Assembly (NCBI RefSeq): GCF_001625215.2
Contig: NC_030382.2
Span: 48,573,364 to 48,637,363, forward strand
Direction: 5' to 3'
Length of the DNA stretch: 64,000 nt
Source of the DNA: Daucus carota subsp. sativus
Lineage: Eukaryota > Streptophyta > Magnoliopsida > Apiales > Apiaceae
Part shown: in pieces, positions 12,001 to 22,900 of the stretch
Position numbering within the stretch: the first letter of the stretch is position 1
How the letters are laid out: the number at the start of each line of letters is the position of its first letter
Notes under the pieces: generated by a model
Database searches by the model: none
Told to the model about the DNA's origin: nothing
What the model saw: the letters and a program-made list of their open reading frames with translations, nothing else
Position numbers and translations under genes: made by a program

Positions 12001-14968
12001 CATGTGCAGTGTGTTAAATTGAAACTAATGAAGTGTCAATAGATAACTGAACAATTCATTGAACAGTATAACATTGTTAATAATTTATAATTACTGCACT
12101 TTAGTATAGTCCGTTCAATGTGATATTTGGGAACTACCATGCACTATATACTGCCAAGGTTTGAAAACATCTATATTTAAGCATGATATATTAGTGGATA
12201 GGAAATCATCAGACATGCAAAGACAAGCATATGGCTTCCTCAGTAAGTGTACTTCACATTCTTCTATTTGGTAAATACCATCAATAACTGAATATAGTGT
12301 CTGACCTTTACTTTCTGCAGAGCAGCTATAGCTGTTGCTGATGCAATTTCCCAGATCCTACCAGGCCCACTACTTCCAACAGAGGCTAGAAACTTTCCAT
12401 CGGGGCTGCAAAAATTTGAAGGACGTTTATATCTAACCATAAAAATTACTAATTCAGTGAGGTTTTAAAAATGTTATTTGCAAGTTGGAAGAGTATAAAC
12501 TAACCAACCTGAAAGATAAATCCTTCACAGAGGCATGAGCGTTCGACTCATCTATAATGCTGTCCATACTGGGCCACTTGAAAACCCTCAATTTTCCATC
12601 CTGTACTGTACCAAAATTATATCATCAACAAATATACTTCTGTTCTGTAGCATTAAGAGGACACTTGTTCTCCACAGATCAAATACAGTGTGTTAAATAC
12701 GGATGCATATAATAACACAACATTGAACTTTTCTCTTATGCTAGCAATAGACGCAAATCATAGTAAACCAGATATAACAGGGATGATGAACCCTACCTCA
12801 CCACCAGCAGCAAGTACAGATCCCTCATCATCAAAAGTAAGTGCTAATTGCTGTCCAACATCTTCTAGTTGATTAAGAACTTTTTCAGATGATTTAAGAC
12901 CCCACCCATGACCATCGTCGCTTTTTACTGCATCCCATTCAAACCATCTATACAAGTAAATCATGGTAACAAGTGTTACTTCGATATAAGTCTGCTCATA
13001 GTATATGTTGTTAGGTTTGAAATGAATATGATTATTTCCAAAAGTAATATGATTACAAAGGACGAGCAAAAAACTATAATGATTAGGGAAAATCTCCACT
13101 ATTTGTTCTGTAATGTTTTGTTCTTCTGGGAAAAAAATTGGCCATGCAACAGAGCAATTAAGTGGTGTAATATTGTTAAGTCAGATAATTCATAATCATC
13201 TTTAATTACATTCCAGTGTGCTGAACTGAGTTCATTTTGCAAGTGAGTAAAATTGTATGTCAAGGCTAAGCAGGAGGCAAAAAAAAAACACAGATGCTGC
13301 AAAAGAAAACTGAACAGTGGCACAAAAGAACAACACAATCCCCAATTCATGGAAAAGTCACCTCAAACCCAGCTGTTGGCACTTAAGACAAAGCACAAAA
13401 GAACTGCATTATACATCCTCTCACAACCTTCACCAGCCCTCAAGTTCCAAGATGGTAAAATGAAACTTTAGGGTCCAGTACTATAACTTAGTAGTATAGA
13501 AATTTACCTACAGCTTTGGGGCATTGAGCATATAAGGCCTTCTCCATTAGGGTGGACAGCCATTCTATAAGGCAGATCAGCCCCAGTACCAAGCTTTGCA
13601 ACCTTGAAAGCAGAAAGAATAATTAGTCCCATAAAACAAACGCCAGAGCAGTGTTGTCAGTAATGACTGCTCAGTCTTGTGAATGTGCTATTACAGTAGA
13701 CAATATTCAACTTATCAAACATAGGGAGACGGGTGTGACTTTAAAGGAAGCATTGTGTTCCCTTTCTTAGCCTTTTTTTATTCCGCATAATACAGTGTTT
13801 CAGGAATTGTAATATTCTGTATTTCATAGGGAAATATTGTGCTAAGTTCTGTGAAGACATGAATAGATTTTCATACAGGTAATTCTTTTCAAATAGAGCA
13901 GTATTCCTATACAATAGGGCAAGGTTCCTAAGACGGTACTAACAATACGACTAATTGTTTTTTGAGTGAAGAGTGAAAAACAAATTTTGGTTCAAGCCAA
14001 ATATAAGTTTGCAAGTACATTTTTTCTAATCTTTCAGTAGTCAAAAAGTATTAAGTATCAATTCATTAGAAAGATGTGTATAATGAGGACACTTTTGTTT
14101 ATCCCTAAAAGTTGGTGAAACCAACATACACACCCCAATTAACTTATCATATCCATTTGGCAAGTGGCAATTAAGAACTAATAATGTGAAACGTGCTTAT
14201 TAGTTGAATCTTAGAATTCTGGTATGATCTTTTTATTTAGGCACAAAAAAAAAAAAAAAAAAAAACACTTTGGTTTGAATCTCACAAGTGACGATACTAA
14301 TGCTGGATGACCATGCCCTTTATTCATCATGTATTAATTTACTTCTTATAAGTTAAAGGCATGCATTAGAAAGCACAAAACTGGCTTCGAATTGAACTGT
14401 CCAGCAACATAACAAAAATGCCTTTAAATTATAAAACAAAACAGTGAGTGTAAAGCAACTTTATCAAGAAAACCCCTCTCTTGTGAAAATTACCATAATC
14501 ACCAAACAAAACAAATAGGCAAATATTGTTTGCGCTAATTCGCATTCTATACATCGAGCCAATTCAACATTCATCTCAAACAGTTGAGAAATTCAGAGCA
14601 GAACATGCCCGGGATGAGAGAGAGCGAGAGGGGGGGAGAGAGGAAGAGAGAGAGAGAGAGAGATTATATAGATGAAACAATGAGAGAGATGAGAGATTCG
14701 TTAAGAATGATGAGAGAGAGAGAGAGATGCATACAGGTTGATCGGAGAGGGAATTAGAATCAGCATAGAATTGAGAAACGAGAATAGCGTTAGGGATCCC
14801 GCTCTTGCCCTCGCCGCCACCGCCGGAGAGAACGACGTGTCTGGTGGCGTCGATCGACGGTGGAGAATCATCGGAGTCGTCCTCAGATTTGGATCGGGAT
14901 AAGCTGAGCGGGAGCCAAGATGCTCCGTAGAGAGGGACGCCGTAGCTTTTGGAATTGGCAATCACCAT
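9048..14968 (-). CDS. STL2P: SEC12-like protein 2 (PREB family WD-repeat GEF), complete
   Basis: Ten exons: 14968-14735, 13602-13508, 12947-12797, 12600-12509, 12405-12312, 11903-11828, 10658-10538, 9907-9791, 9683-9616 and 9130-9048. They total 1131 nt (376 aa) with phases closing exactly. The product matches SEC12-like WD40 guanine-nucleotide exchange factors. These activate the Sar1 GTPase at the ER and so start COPII coat assembly. Visible features are the N-terminal GVPLYGASW, the glycine stretch VVLSGGGGEGKSGIPNAI, the AKLGTGADLPYRMAVHP strand, WD blades such as SPDGKFLASVGSSGPGRIW and SADGKHLVV, the EGDILVLHSSSM strand, and a single C-terminal hydrophobic anchor (about residues 353-370). 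I chose the ATG at 14968; an in-frame ATG five codons upstream (14983) is possible. Intron 1 contains a GA-rich simple repeat. The related PHF1 is a less likely identity. It is the first gene of the conserved block with the O-fucosyltransferase and PhyH genes. Confidence 0.92.
11329..11620. mobile_element. Possible MITE in STL2P intron 6
   Basis: GGCCTCGTTTGTTTGATG on the left is loosely mirrored by CATCAAAGGAACCAAACAC on the right, and GTAAC words recur inverted inside. The internal sequence is non-coding. I could not find a convincing target duplication, so the borders and type are tentative. Confidence 0.35.
14600..14730. repeat. GA-rich simple repeat
   Basis: Impure (GA)n runs at the start of STL2P intron 1, directly after the first exon. 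It creates long spurious Ser/Leu reading frames on the minus strand. Confidence 0.8.
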
Positions 14969-15288
14969 CGCAATCACTCTCACCTCTCGTTACAATCTCC
15001 GATTTTGTGATTCGGGATTTGCGTAGTTAATGTTTTGCAGCTGGGACAGTTGGATTGAAATCTTTACGGAGAGAAGTACGTATATGTGTGCTGGAGTGTT
15101 TCTCGTATTTATACTTCGCCTGTACACAGCTGCCCGGTAAAAAATGGTTGTGCAATACTGCGACGCGTAGCTGTATTTTGACTTTCCTGTGAATAATATT
15201 TTACATTTTATGAATTTTTGTCTCAATTTTTAAATTCCAAATTGTTTTTAAAATTAATTAAATAATTGAGGGTGGAATATTTATAATA

Positions 15289-15731
15289 CTAGGATTAAAG
15301 TGCGAAGCACGGGCGGTTATATAATTTGTAATTTTTTTATAATTTAAATTGTAACATCATTTTATTAGTATTTTAATATTAATGTATTGAATTTTAATTA
15401 AATTATATTAACCAACAGATTATATTTTCTCGCAGAAATTTAGTTTTTACAATTTATTATATATTTAAAAATATTTTTTTGTTATTATGAGATTGATTTT
15501 TAGTATTGTAGTTTATTTTAAACTTGTATTTATAGGAGATAGATTTTTAGTCTTATAATTGTTTTATACTTGTACGTATTAAGAGATAGATTTCTAGTGT
15601 GATTTTTTTTGCTTTTAGCAAGATAATAATATAAAAATGATTAAAAAAATATGATCAAACCAAAAAAATATAAACAAAATTTAGGATTACAAATTATAAC
15701 CATGCTGGCTTATTATAGTGTATAGTATAGA
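15289..15731 (-). mobile_element. Small non-autonomous Helitron
   Basis: On the minus strand the 5' end is TCTATACTATACACTATA after an A (complement of 15732). The 3' end is a GC-rich hairpin (GCCCGTGC-TTC-GCAC type) followed by CTAG and then T. TC start, hairpin, CTRR end and insertion between A and T are the Helitron hallmarks. The first 30 bases closely match the Helitron at 57657-58270. Confidence 0.75.
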
Positions 15732-15934
15732 TTAGGTATAGATTTTTTACAAATTCCATGACGGCAAGCAAACAAATATTATTAGTAAAATATATTGAAT
15801 GATGTATACTTCGATCAAAAGATAAATTATTTTAACAGATAAATTATTTTAAAATCACATGTGCTCGCCTTTTAAAAAATTTGTTCATAACACGAGGCGC
15901 GTCTAATTATTTAATTTATTTATTTATTCAACCT

Positions 15935-16010
15935 GGTTGTACAATTAATTGGCGGTTTGTCCGGTTGACCTTGGTTGTACAGTTAATTGGCGGTTTGTCC
16001 GGTTGAGCTA
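15935..16010. repeat. 38-bp tandem duplication
   Basis: Two adjacent near-identical copies beginning GGTTGTACA(A/G)TTAATTGGCG, offset by 38 bp. Confidence 0.85.
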
Positions 16011-16400
16011 CTTTCTAAGTATTAATGAAATCCACTTTTACTTTGGTAAAAAAAAATATTCAAAACTAACTATTTACACGTATTTGTATATAATTTAAAA
16101 AATATATATAAGTATAAGTAATGTATCAATGAAGATTACCTTCCACTATCAATTTTCTTTTGTATAACAGCTTATAACATAGCACGGATATTTTTTTAAT
16201 TACATTTATTTTAATAATTCATATGATGTATAAATATTTTTTTATTATATATATATGTATTAATATAGATTATATAAGATATTATTATTATGTTTGTAAA
16301 ATAAACCATCTCACTAATATTTAATACGCTGATTTATACACGACTGTATTCAATATTTTCATATGAGTGAAAATAAATAGAATGATTTAATAATTATATA

Positions 16401-16628
16401 CTCCGTCCATCCCATCAAGTTATTCACATTATTTTTTGACACACATTTTAAGGCTCCTATATAATATAGTTTTATAATATATTTTTTAAAAATTATTTTC
16501 TAAATAAAAGGCCAATGTTTAAACTTGTATATAGAAAATATAAATTAGAAAAACATTATTAAACTATATTTTATAAGAATTTCAAAATACGTGCAAACAG
16601 TGGACGTAAACTACCTGGGGCGGAGGTG
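16401..16628. mobile_element. Decayed Stowaway-type MITE
   Basis: Starts CTCCGTCCATCCCAT after TA and ends GGGGCGGAGGTGG before TA (16629-16630). Inner inverted words (ATATAGTTTTATAA / TTAAACTATATTTTATAA) support an inverted-repeat structure. It is more diverged than the copies at 2023 and 41167. Confidence 0.6.
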
Positions 16629-17339
16629 GTATGGAATATAATAGAAAATAAAATTTTAAAAAATAGTCGTAAATTTTACAACAGGAATCGTATTCTATTT
16701 ACAAACCTCACTGTCTTTGATTTAAGCATAAAAAGAATAAATTTTATATTCCAATTGCAATTTTTTTAAAACATCTATCGATTTTTTTTAGAACGTACCA
16801 TTGAAAATATAAATTATTTTCATATTTAGATATCACACACACATATATATATTTTATTGGTATGAATGTAAAAATTTATCAGACAACGAAATTCAACCAT
16901 TCGTATATTTAGATATTTAGAACATATAGATAATAAAAAACGTATTCAATTACAAAACTTACTTCCATTAGAATTTTACAAAACCTAATTTTTTGTTTTA
17001 TTAAAAGATATATTTTATATACAAAATCTACTTCTAGTTGTTTGATACAGGACATGAATACACAACTTTTTATTCCATATTAAGATATTATACGGAAATA
17101 CTTCTATTATTATGTACTCATAAACGTTTATTAATCAGTAATTGAACAAATGACCAAATTATGCTCATTACACTTATTGTATATAAATAAAACAATATAA
17201 TCAAATTATCAACAAATTAATGGATAAGTAATTAGGTAACAACATTTAAATACAAAATTCTACCCGTATTTTACCCTTACAAAAATAGTAGGCCTAGGCT
17301 GTAAATCTAACAAGTAGAAGCACTTTGACATTTTTTTAG

Positions 17340-17364
17340 TGGGCTATGCGAATCAAACAGCCCA
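17340..17364. promoter_or_regulatory. Paired site II-like (TGGGCY) motifs, apparent CPN10 promoter
   Basis: TGGGCT at 17340-17345 and AGCCCA (inverse TGGGCT) at 17359-17364. Paired TGGGCY elements are known in promoters of plant genes for mitochondrial and ribosomal proteins. CPN10 is the mitochondrial-type co-chaperonin, so they fit it. The LINE is inserted immediately after them, moving them 8.3 kb from the gene. Their function here is inferred from the motifs alone. Confidence 0.5.
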
Positions 17365-17366
17365 TT

Positions 17367-17381
17367 AAGTAACGACCCGAT
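17367..17381. repeat. LINE target-site duplication, left copy
   Basis: AAGTAACGACCCGAT, repeated exactly at 25731-25745 after the LINE poly-A tail. Because it begins with AA, its boundary against the tail is ambiguous by a few bases. Confidence 0.95.
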
Positions 17382-17410
17382 AGTAGGTGTACAGATTTAA
17401 TATCGCTAGG

Positions 17411-19933
17411 ATGGCAACGGTAACACACCTTGGGAACAATAACGGACCGTTGGGTAATAGGAAAAATGTCGCCGATCTTGGACAGGACGACGGCTGTGAT
17501 GAGCGCAACAGAGACAAGGAGGGATGGACGACTAGTATCTTGGATGGAGATAAGCATTCCCAGCTGGCTAAGGTATTCAAGCACTGGTTCCTTCTTGAAC
17601 CAGATCTGGTGGAAGCGTTAAGGAAGGGGAATCATGCGCTGCTAGCAATGGCGCTAGCAAGAGTGGATTTTCTCCTAAAGGTTGTGCCTTCAGAGTTGCT
17701 AGCTGAGGGGTTTGTTGGAGAAGAAGAGGGCCTTTGCCGTGTTCACCGTTTTCTACTAAATAATGGGTGGTGGGAAAGGGCTTGTAACCTTAAGATAAAC
17801 TTGCCTATGGGCAGGGGGCAAGGCATGAGTAAGGATCCATTATTCGACTTTCTCCAAGCGCACGAAAATATGATTCATCCAAACAATAGGGTGGGTGCTC
17901 TAAAAGGGGAGAATGAGGCGGTGAGGATGGCCTTAAATCAGATACACTACGGAACTATTGAAGCCAGGAGGCAAACTAAGTCTAAGGAAGCGAAGCAGCC
18001 TACACCGCGACGCAGTAGCAAAAACTTGTCCCAAGTACGGATTCTGAATGAATTTCTGGAGGCCTTTAGCACACTGGTAGAGCCTTCAGTACTCAAGGAT
18101 GCGCTGTCAGGAAATGACAAAGCACTTTCACTAGCTTTAGGCCAGATTCACCACAAAACACTTCCATCTCTGGGAGTTGATACCAGGAAGAAGTCTTTCA
18201 AAGCAGCCCTGCTGTCTCCTGCTAAGAGATCACTTACAAAGGCAGCGTTCCAGGCTCGCTCGTCTTCAATACATGACGCTCCTAATGGTAAGATCTCTAT
18301 CTTTTTCACTGGGTTTGATGAATCTGTTCATGCGAGAGAACTATGGCAAATGTTTAAAAGGGTGGGGAAAATTGTAGACATAATATTGCCAAGGAAAAGG
18401 GATAAATATGGAAATAGATTTGGGTTTGTTATTGCATTAAATCATTCGGAAGCTTCTAAAATCATTGAAACGCTGAATGGTAGACAAAGTGGTGCATCAA
18501 AACTATATCTAGTAGTTGCAAAAAAATCAAAACTTAAGGAATATGCTAGTGTGCGATCTTCACGCAAGGGTGATTCACGTCAGGATTCAAGCCATACCAA
18601 CATAGGAGTGGATCCTAAGGAAAACGGTGTTGTGAGTAATAAATCCAGTGGAAAACATCCGGCTTCCCAACCCATTGTGGGGGAAAGAATTGGTTGTGTA
18701 AGTCTTGCTACTGAACAGGTCAAGGAGAAGGTGGTTTCGCTTAAACATGATGAGGCGTTTCAGGAAGAACTAAAAACCTCTGTCATGCTCATCACTATGA
18801 GAAGGGAGACAGTTTCTAATGTGGAAATGATAGTAAAGGGACTAGGCTTCAAGGATGTAATCATCCGGGGGATTAGCAAAAACAAATTCTTAGCTTACTT
18901 CCCACATGCTGCAAGTCTTGAAGAGATTGACCTTGAATTCCTGGAGTTAGGTTTCATTGAAATACGTAGAGTCAAAGTCGAGGATCTTATTCCACCTCGC
19001 CAGGCTTGGATTGAAGTAAGGGGCCTGCCAATACAGGGGTGGACAGAGGGGAATTTAAGGTCGCTCATTAAGCCATGGGGGGAAGTTGTCCACTTTGGTC
19101 GTACCGTTGATGAGGATGGGTTTTATGTTACCCCGAAGATGGTGATAGACACAATGCACAAGGAGAATATCAATGTCTCTGTCAAAGCCTCAATTCAGGG
19201 CAAAGATTGGAAAATATCATTGACTGAAACATGGGGTTCATGGGACCAGCTGCAAGTTGACACTGATAGTCAGCCGGATTACTCCTCAGATGGTCACATA
19301 TACGTAGAGGAAAATATGGATATCAAGGAAGCGGATAATGGAACGGCTGACAATTGGCAAGTGCAGGAAACAGTGGTGCAAATTGAAAATGATATGACTA
19401 CTGAGCTAGATATCCATACTGAGGAAGAAGGGGAAGATGGATCATGTATCAACCCGGTTACTCCGAGAGCAGTGCCTGAGGTACCATTAGAAATCCCATC
19501 ACTAAATAGGGATGATCAACCAGAAGTTGAGTTGCGCACATCCAACTGGATGCCAAGGGAAAAAGACTCGTCAATCTCTTTACAAGTAACCTCTTCAGAT
19601 AAGATTGAACAGCCAAATCTGGATGACTCGGAAGTGGTCGACTCGGATGAAGGAATGGAATGCTTGGACGTCCTTCAAGATCTACAAAACTTGAAGGTTC
19701 AGATTAAGAGAGGACGCCCGCGCAAATTTAACAAAAAACAGGTGAATAAGCATTTTAAGCTCCCTCGTAAGAAAAAGGTCAGAGGCGAAGGCCTAAAGCA
19801 AGTTTCTCATTTTTTCCTCAATGCGAATGTTGATGAGGCAGAGGCAGTGTTCGAAACGGGAGTGTTGATGGGGTTGTTGCCTCTCAATTCTAAGCAGCGT
19901 TCTATGGAGCTCATCAAGGAGAACCTGCAGTGA
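17411..19933 (+). CDS. LINE ORF1, RRM-containing nucleic-acid-binding protein
   Basis: 840 aa from ATG 17411; the frame is also open upstream to a GTG, but the ATG is the natural start. An RNA-recognition motif lies at about residues 292-375, including ISIFFTGFD and YGNRFGFVIAL as RNP2/RNP1-like strands. A second conserved region (about 455-610) resembles the DUF4283-like domain of plant L1 ORF1 proteins, with RQAWIEVRGLPIQGW. The C-terminal part is acidic, then has an AT-hook-like RGRPRK near residue 767 and a strongly basic stretch. ORF1 proteins bind the element's RNA in the retrotransposition particle. There are no internal stops. ORF2 begins 38 bp downstream. Confidence 0.9.
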   Translation: MATVTHLGNNNGPLGNRKNVADLGQDDGCDERNRDKEGWTTSILDGDKHSQLAKVFKHWFLLEPDLVEALRKGNHALLAMALARVDFLLKVVPSELLAEGFVGEEEGLCRVHRFLLNNGWWERACNLKINLPMGRGQGMSKDPLFDFLQAHENMIHPNNRVGALKGENEAVRMALNQIHYGTIEARRQTKSKEAKQPTPRRSSKNLSQVRILNEFLEAFSTLVEPSVLKDALSGNDKALSLALGQIHHKTLPSLGVDTRKKSFKAALLSPAKRSLTKAAFQARSSSIHDAPNGKISIFFTGFDESVHARELWQMFKRVGKIVDIILPRKRDKYGNRFGFVIALNHSEASKIIETLNGRQSGASKLYLVVAKKSKLKEYASVRSSRKGDSRQDSSHTNIGVDPKENGVVSNKSSGKHPASQPIVGERIGCVSLATEQVKEKVVSLKHDEAFQEELKTSVMLITMRRETVSNVEMIVKGLGFKDVIIRGISKNKFLAYFPHAASLEEIDLEFLELGFIEIRRVKVEDLIPPRQAWIEVRGLPIQGWTEGNLRSLIKPWGEVVHFGRTVDEDGFYVTPKMVIDTMHKENINVSVKASIQGKDWKISLTETWGSWDQLQVDTDSQPDYSSDGHIYVEENMDIKEADNGTADNWQVQETVVQIENDMTTELDIHTEEEGEDGSCINPVTPRAVPEVPLEIPSLNRDDQPEVELRTSNWMPREKDSSISLQVTSSDKIEQPNLDDSEVVDSDEGMECLDVLQDLQNLKVQIKRGRPRKFNKKQVNKHFKLPRKKKVRGEGLKQVSHFFLNANVDEAEAVFETGVLMGLLPLNSKQRSMELIKENLQ

Positions 19934-19971
19934 CCGACTCCTGCGGTACTCTTTTCTCCTACCAAGTTTAA

Positions 19972-22900
19972 ATGGAGTTACAAACTTTTATTTCATGGAA
20001 TCTGAGGGGTGCAAATAGTGCATCCAGTAAACACCTGGTACGAAACCTAGTACTCTCCCTCAAACCTTCTATCTTATGTCTTCAAGAAACCAAATGTGGG
20101 TCATGGTCTGATAGGAGCATTTCTTCCCTTGGTTTTTCGGCAAACCCGGGCTGGATCGAAACTCCTTCACAAGGTCAGTCGGGGGGTCTACTCACAGTAT
20201 GGGAAGAAAAATTCCTATCTTTATGCTCTTTCAAAACATCGTCCAATTGGATTTCGATTAGAGGAGTCTGTAAGTTGGACAACCGATGTTTGGTGATAAT
20301 CAATGTCTATGCACCACAAATTTCAGATCACAAACAAGAGGTATGGGCTGCTATACAGGATGAAATTGCTTCTGCGCAGGTGCCTTATGTATTGTTGATG
20401 GGTGACTTCAACTCTGTCCGAAAGAAGTCTGAAAGACTTAATACTGCGTTTAATAAGGTGGATAGTCTCCGGTTTAATAACTTCATTGAAAACTCGGGGT
20501 TGTATGAGGTGTACATTAGGAACTCTACTTATACTTGGTTTGGTCCTGCACAAAAATGCAGTCAATTGGATAGAGTGTTAATCTCTCAAGAGATGCTGGC
20601 TTTAGGTAACTGGTCCACTTTGGCACATGATCGCTACACGTCAGATCATAAACCGCTTAGTCTCTCCACAGCTTCGGAAGATTGGGGTCCAAAGCCATAT
20701 AAATTCTTTAACTACCTTCTTCAAGAGAAAGAATTAGTGGAAACATTGAGGCACACCTGGGGGGAGGGTCGCTCTGCAAACCTGGTCTCCAAGTTTCGAG
20801 CAATAAGAGGGGCGGCGAGGTCATGGGCTGCTAGTCATTTTGGGAATTTAGATGATCGCCTTCAGCAGTTAGCGAAACAACAGTCAGAGCTGGATGAAGG
20901 CAATGGTGTAGGTCTGAATAGAATCGGTATTAAAGAGGAGATGGATAAACTCCTTCACATCAAGGTTAGCATTCTATGTCAGAAATCGAGGCAAAACTGG
21001 GAGCTCAATGCGGAGAGAAACACACGTTTCTTTAATAGAGCTCTAATTAGGAGGCAACACTCAAATAAAATCTCATCCATTGTGCTGAATGGAACTGCAC
21101 TATTCACTCCATCAGAAATTAAAAAAGTATTTCACAGTTACTTCGAACATATCCTTCAGGAGCCTTCCTCTCTGAAAGTTTTTCATCTCAGTGCTGATTT
21201 GCTGCTTCACCTCACCAAAACACAACAGCAGGACCTGGTGAAAGAGTTCTCGATGGAAGAAATTTTTGAGGCTTTACAGGCTACAGATGGATCAAAGGCC
21301 CCGGGGCCGGATGGGATCAATGCTGGGGTGCTTCGCTCTTTGTGGCCAGCTATCAAGGAAGATGTACTGCAATTCTTCTCTGACTTCCACAGTACAAGCT
21401 TTGTGCCAAAAGGGTATAACGCATCCTTCATCGCACTGGTGCCAAAAATAGATAATCCGACTCTACCTTCCCACTTCCGTCCTATTAGTTTAATGAATTC
21501 AGTCATGAAACTTCTGTCCAAAGTCTTGGCGAGGAGGCTTAAGTATGTAATGAACTTTCTTGTTAGCCCGGTGCAGTCTGCATTCATTCAAGGGAGACAA
21601 ATATCTGATAGCATCATTGTAGCGAATGAAGTCATATTCGCACTACAGAAAAAGAAGTCAAGGGGTATGGTGCTAAAAATTGATTTCGAAAAGGCATTTG
21701 ACAAAATAAGATGGGAATTTGTTTTCGAGGTCCTACGTAATATGGGGTTCGATTGCAAATGGGTGGACTGGATCACATCCATATTCAATAGTTCCACAAT
21801 CTCGGTGCTGGTAAATGGGGCCACGACTGATGAATTCACCCCTTCACGCGGCTTAAGGCAAGGTGACCCGTTATCGCCGTTAATCTTTAATCTGGTGGGG
21901 GAGGTTTTATCAAAGTTGCTGGACAGAGCATTGGAGCATAAAATCATTGAGGGGGTTAGTTTACCGAACGTCCACAGGCCAATCTCGCATCTCCAGTTCG
22001 CAGATGATGTAATCCTATTCCTAAGCCAGGATGTCAACTCAATAATGGGTGTCAAGCGAGTCCTTCAGTGCTTCCAGATCATCTCAGGCCTGAAGATAAA
22101 TTTCTCTAAAAGCTCTCTTTACTGCTTTGATAAATCTGCGAAAGAAGTGGAAGAATGGGCATCTTTCTTAGGGTGTGAAGTGGGGAAAGGGCCGTTGAAA
22201 TACCTTGGTGCAGTATTGGGTGCCTCACCTTCTTCTCTGGCTTATTGGGACCCGTTACTGCGGAAAGTTCAGATGAAAGCTAAATCTATAGACCCCTCGA
22301 CTCTGTCAATAGCTGGTAGAACGGTTGTTCTTAAGTCAATGATAGATAGCATTCCCTCCTATTGGTTTAGTCTATTTAAGATTCCTGCTGCGATTGTTAA
22401 CAAACTAGAAAGGATCAGACGTCATTTCTTATGGGGCGGTAAGACTTGCTCTGATGCTAAGAGAGTTCTCCACTACCTAAGCTGGAACAGGGTATGTGCA
22501 CCTAAGGAGTATGGGGGGTTGGGATTGGCATCTCTTCGTCAAAAAAACCAAGCTTTAATGGCAAGATGGGTGTGGAGAGCCTATAAGGAACGAGATAAGT
22601 TTTGGAACAATGTTGTGGCACAGCGATATGGACGATGTTGGAACTATGATATCAGCCGAGTTCCTTCAGATCAATGCTCTCCAATAGTTAAAAGTATAAT
22701 ATCCGCTCATTTGGCCTCGCCACTAGTCCCTTTCTTAGGTACTAATTGTTTCAAATGGAGTCTTCGAAATGGTGAGAGGATCTTGTTCTGGGAAGATTGT
22801 TGGCAGGAGGATGCTCCTTTACTAATCAAGTTTCCACAAATTTATTCCATTCTTCCGCATAAGCACTTAACTGTCAAAGAATTTATCAATAGGTGGACAT

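Larger units (their letters stand above)
14969..17381. other. Divergent intergenic region between STL2P and CPN10
   Basis: The two genes point away from each other. The STL2P 5' region is at 14969-15200. Beyond it lies AT-rich DNA with a small Helitron, a 38-bp duplication and a Stowaway MITE, then the apparent CPN10 promoter up to the LINE insertion at 17381. I saw no additional gene. Confidence 0.7.

Noticed and set aside
14576..14734. Extension of the STL2P first exon through a Ser/Leu-rich frame
   Set aside because: It is the translation of GA-rich simple repeat after the splice donor at 14734; the conserved protein continues at the exon starting 13602.
17387..17410. GTG start for LINE ORF1
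   Set aside because: Plant translation uses ATG; the first ATG in frame is 17411.
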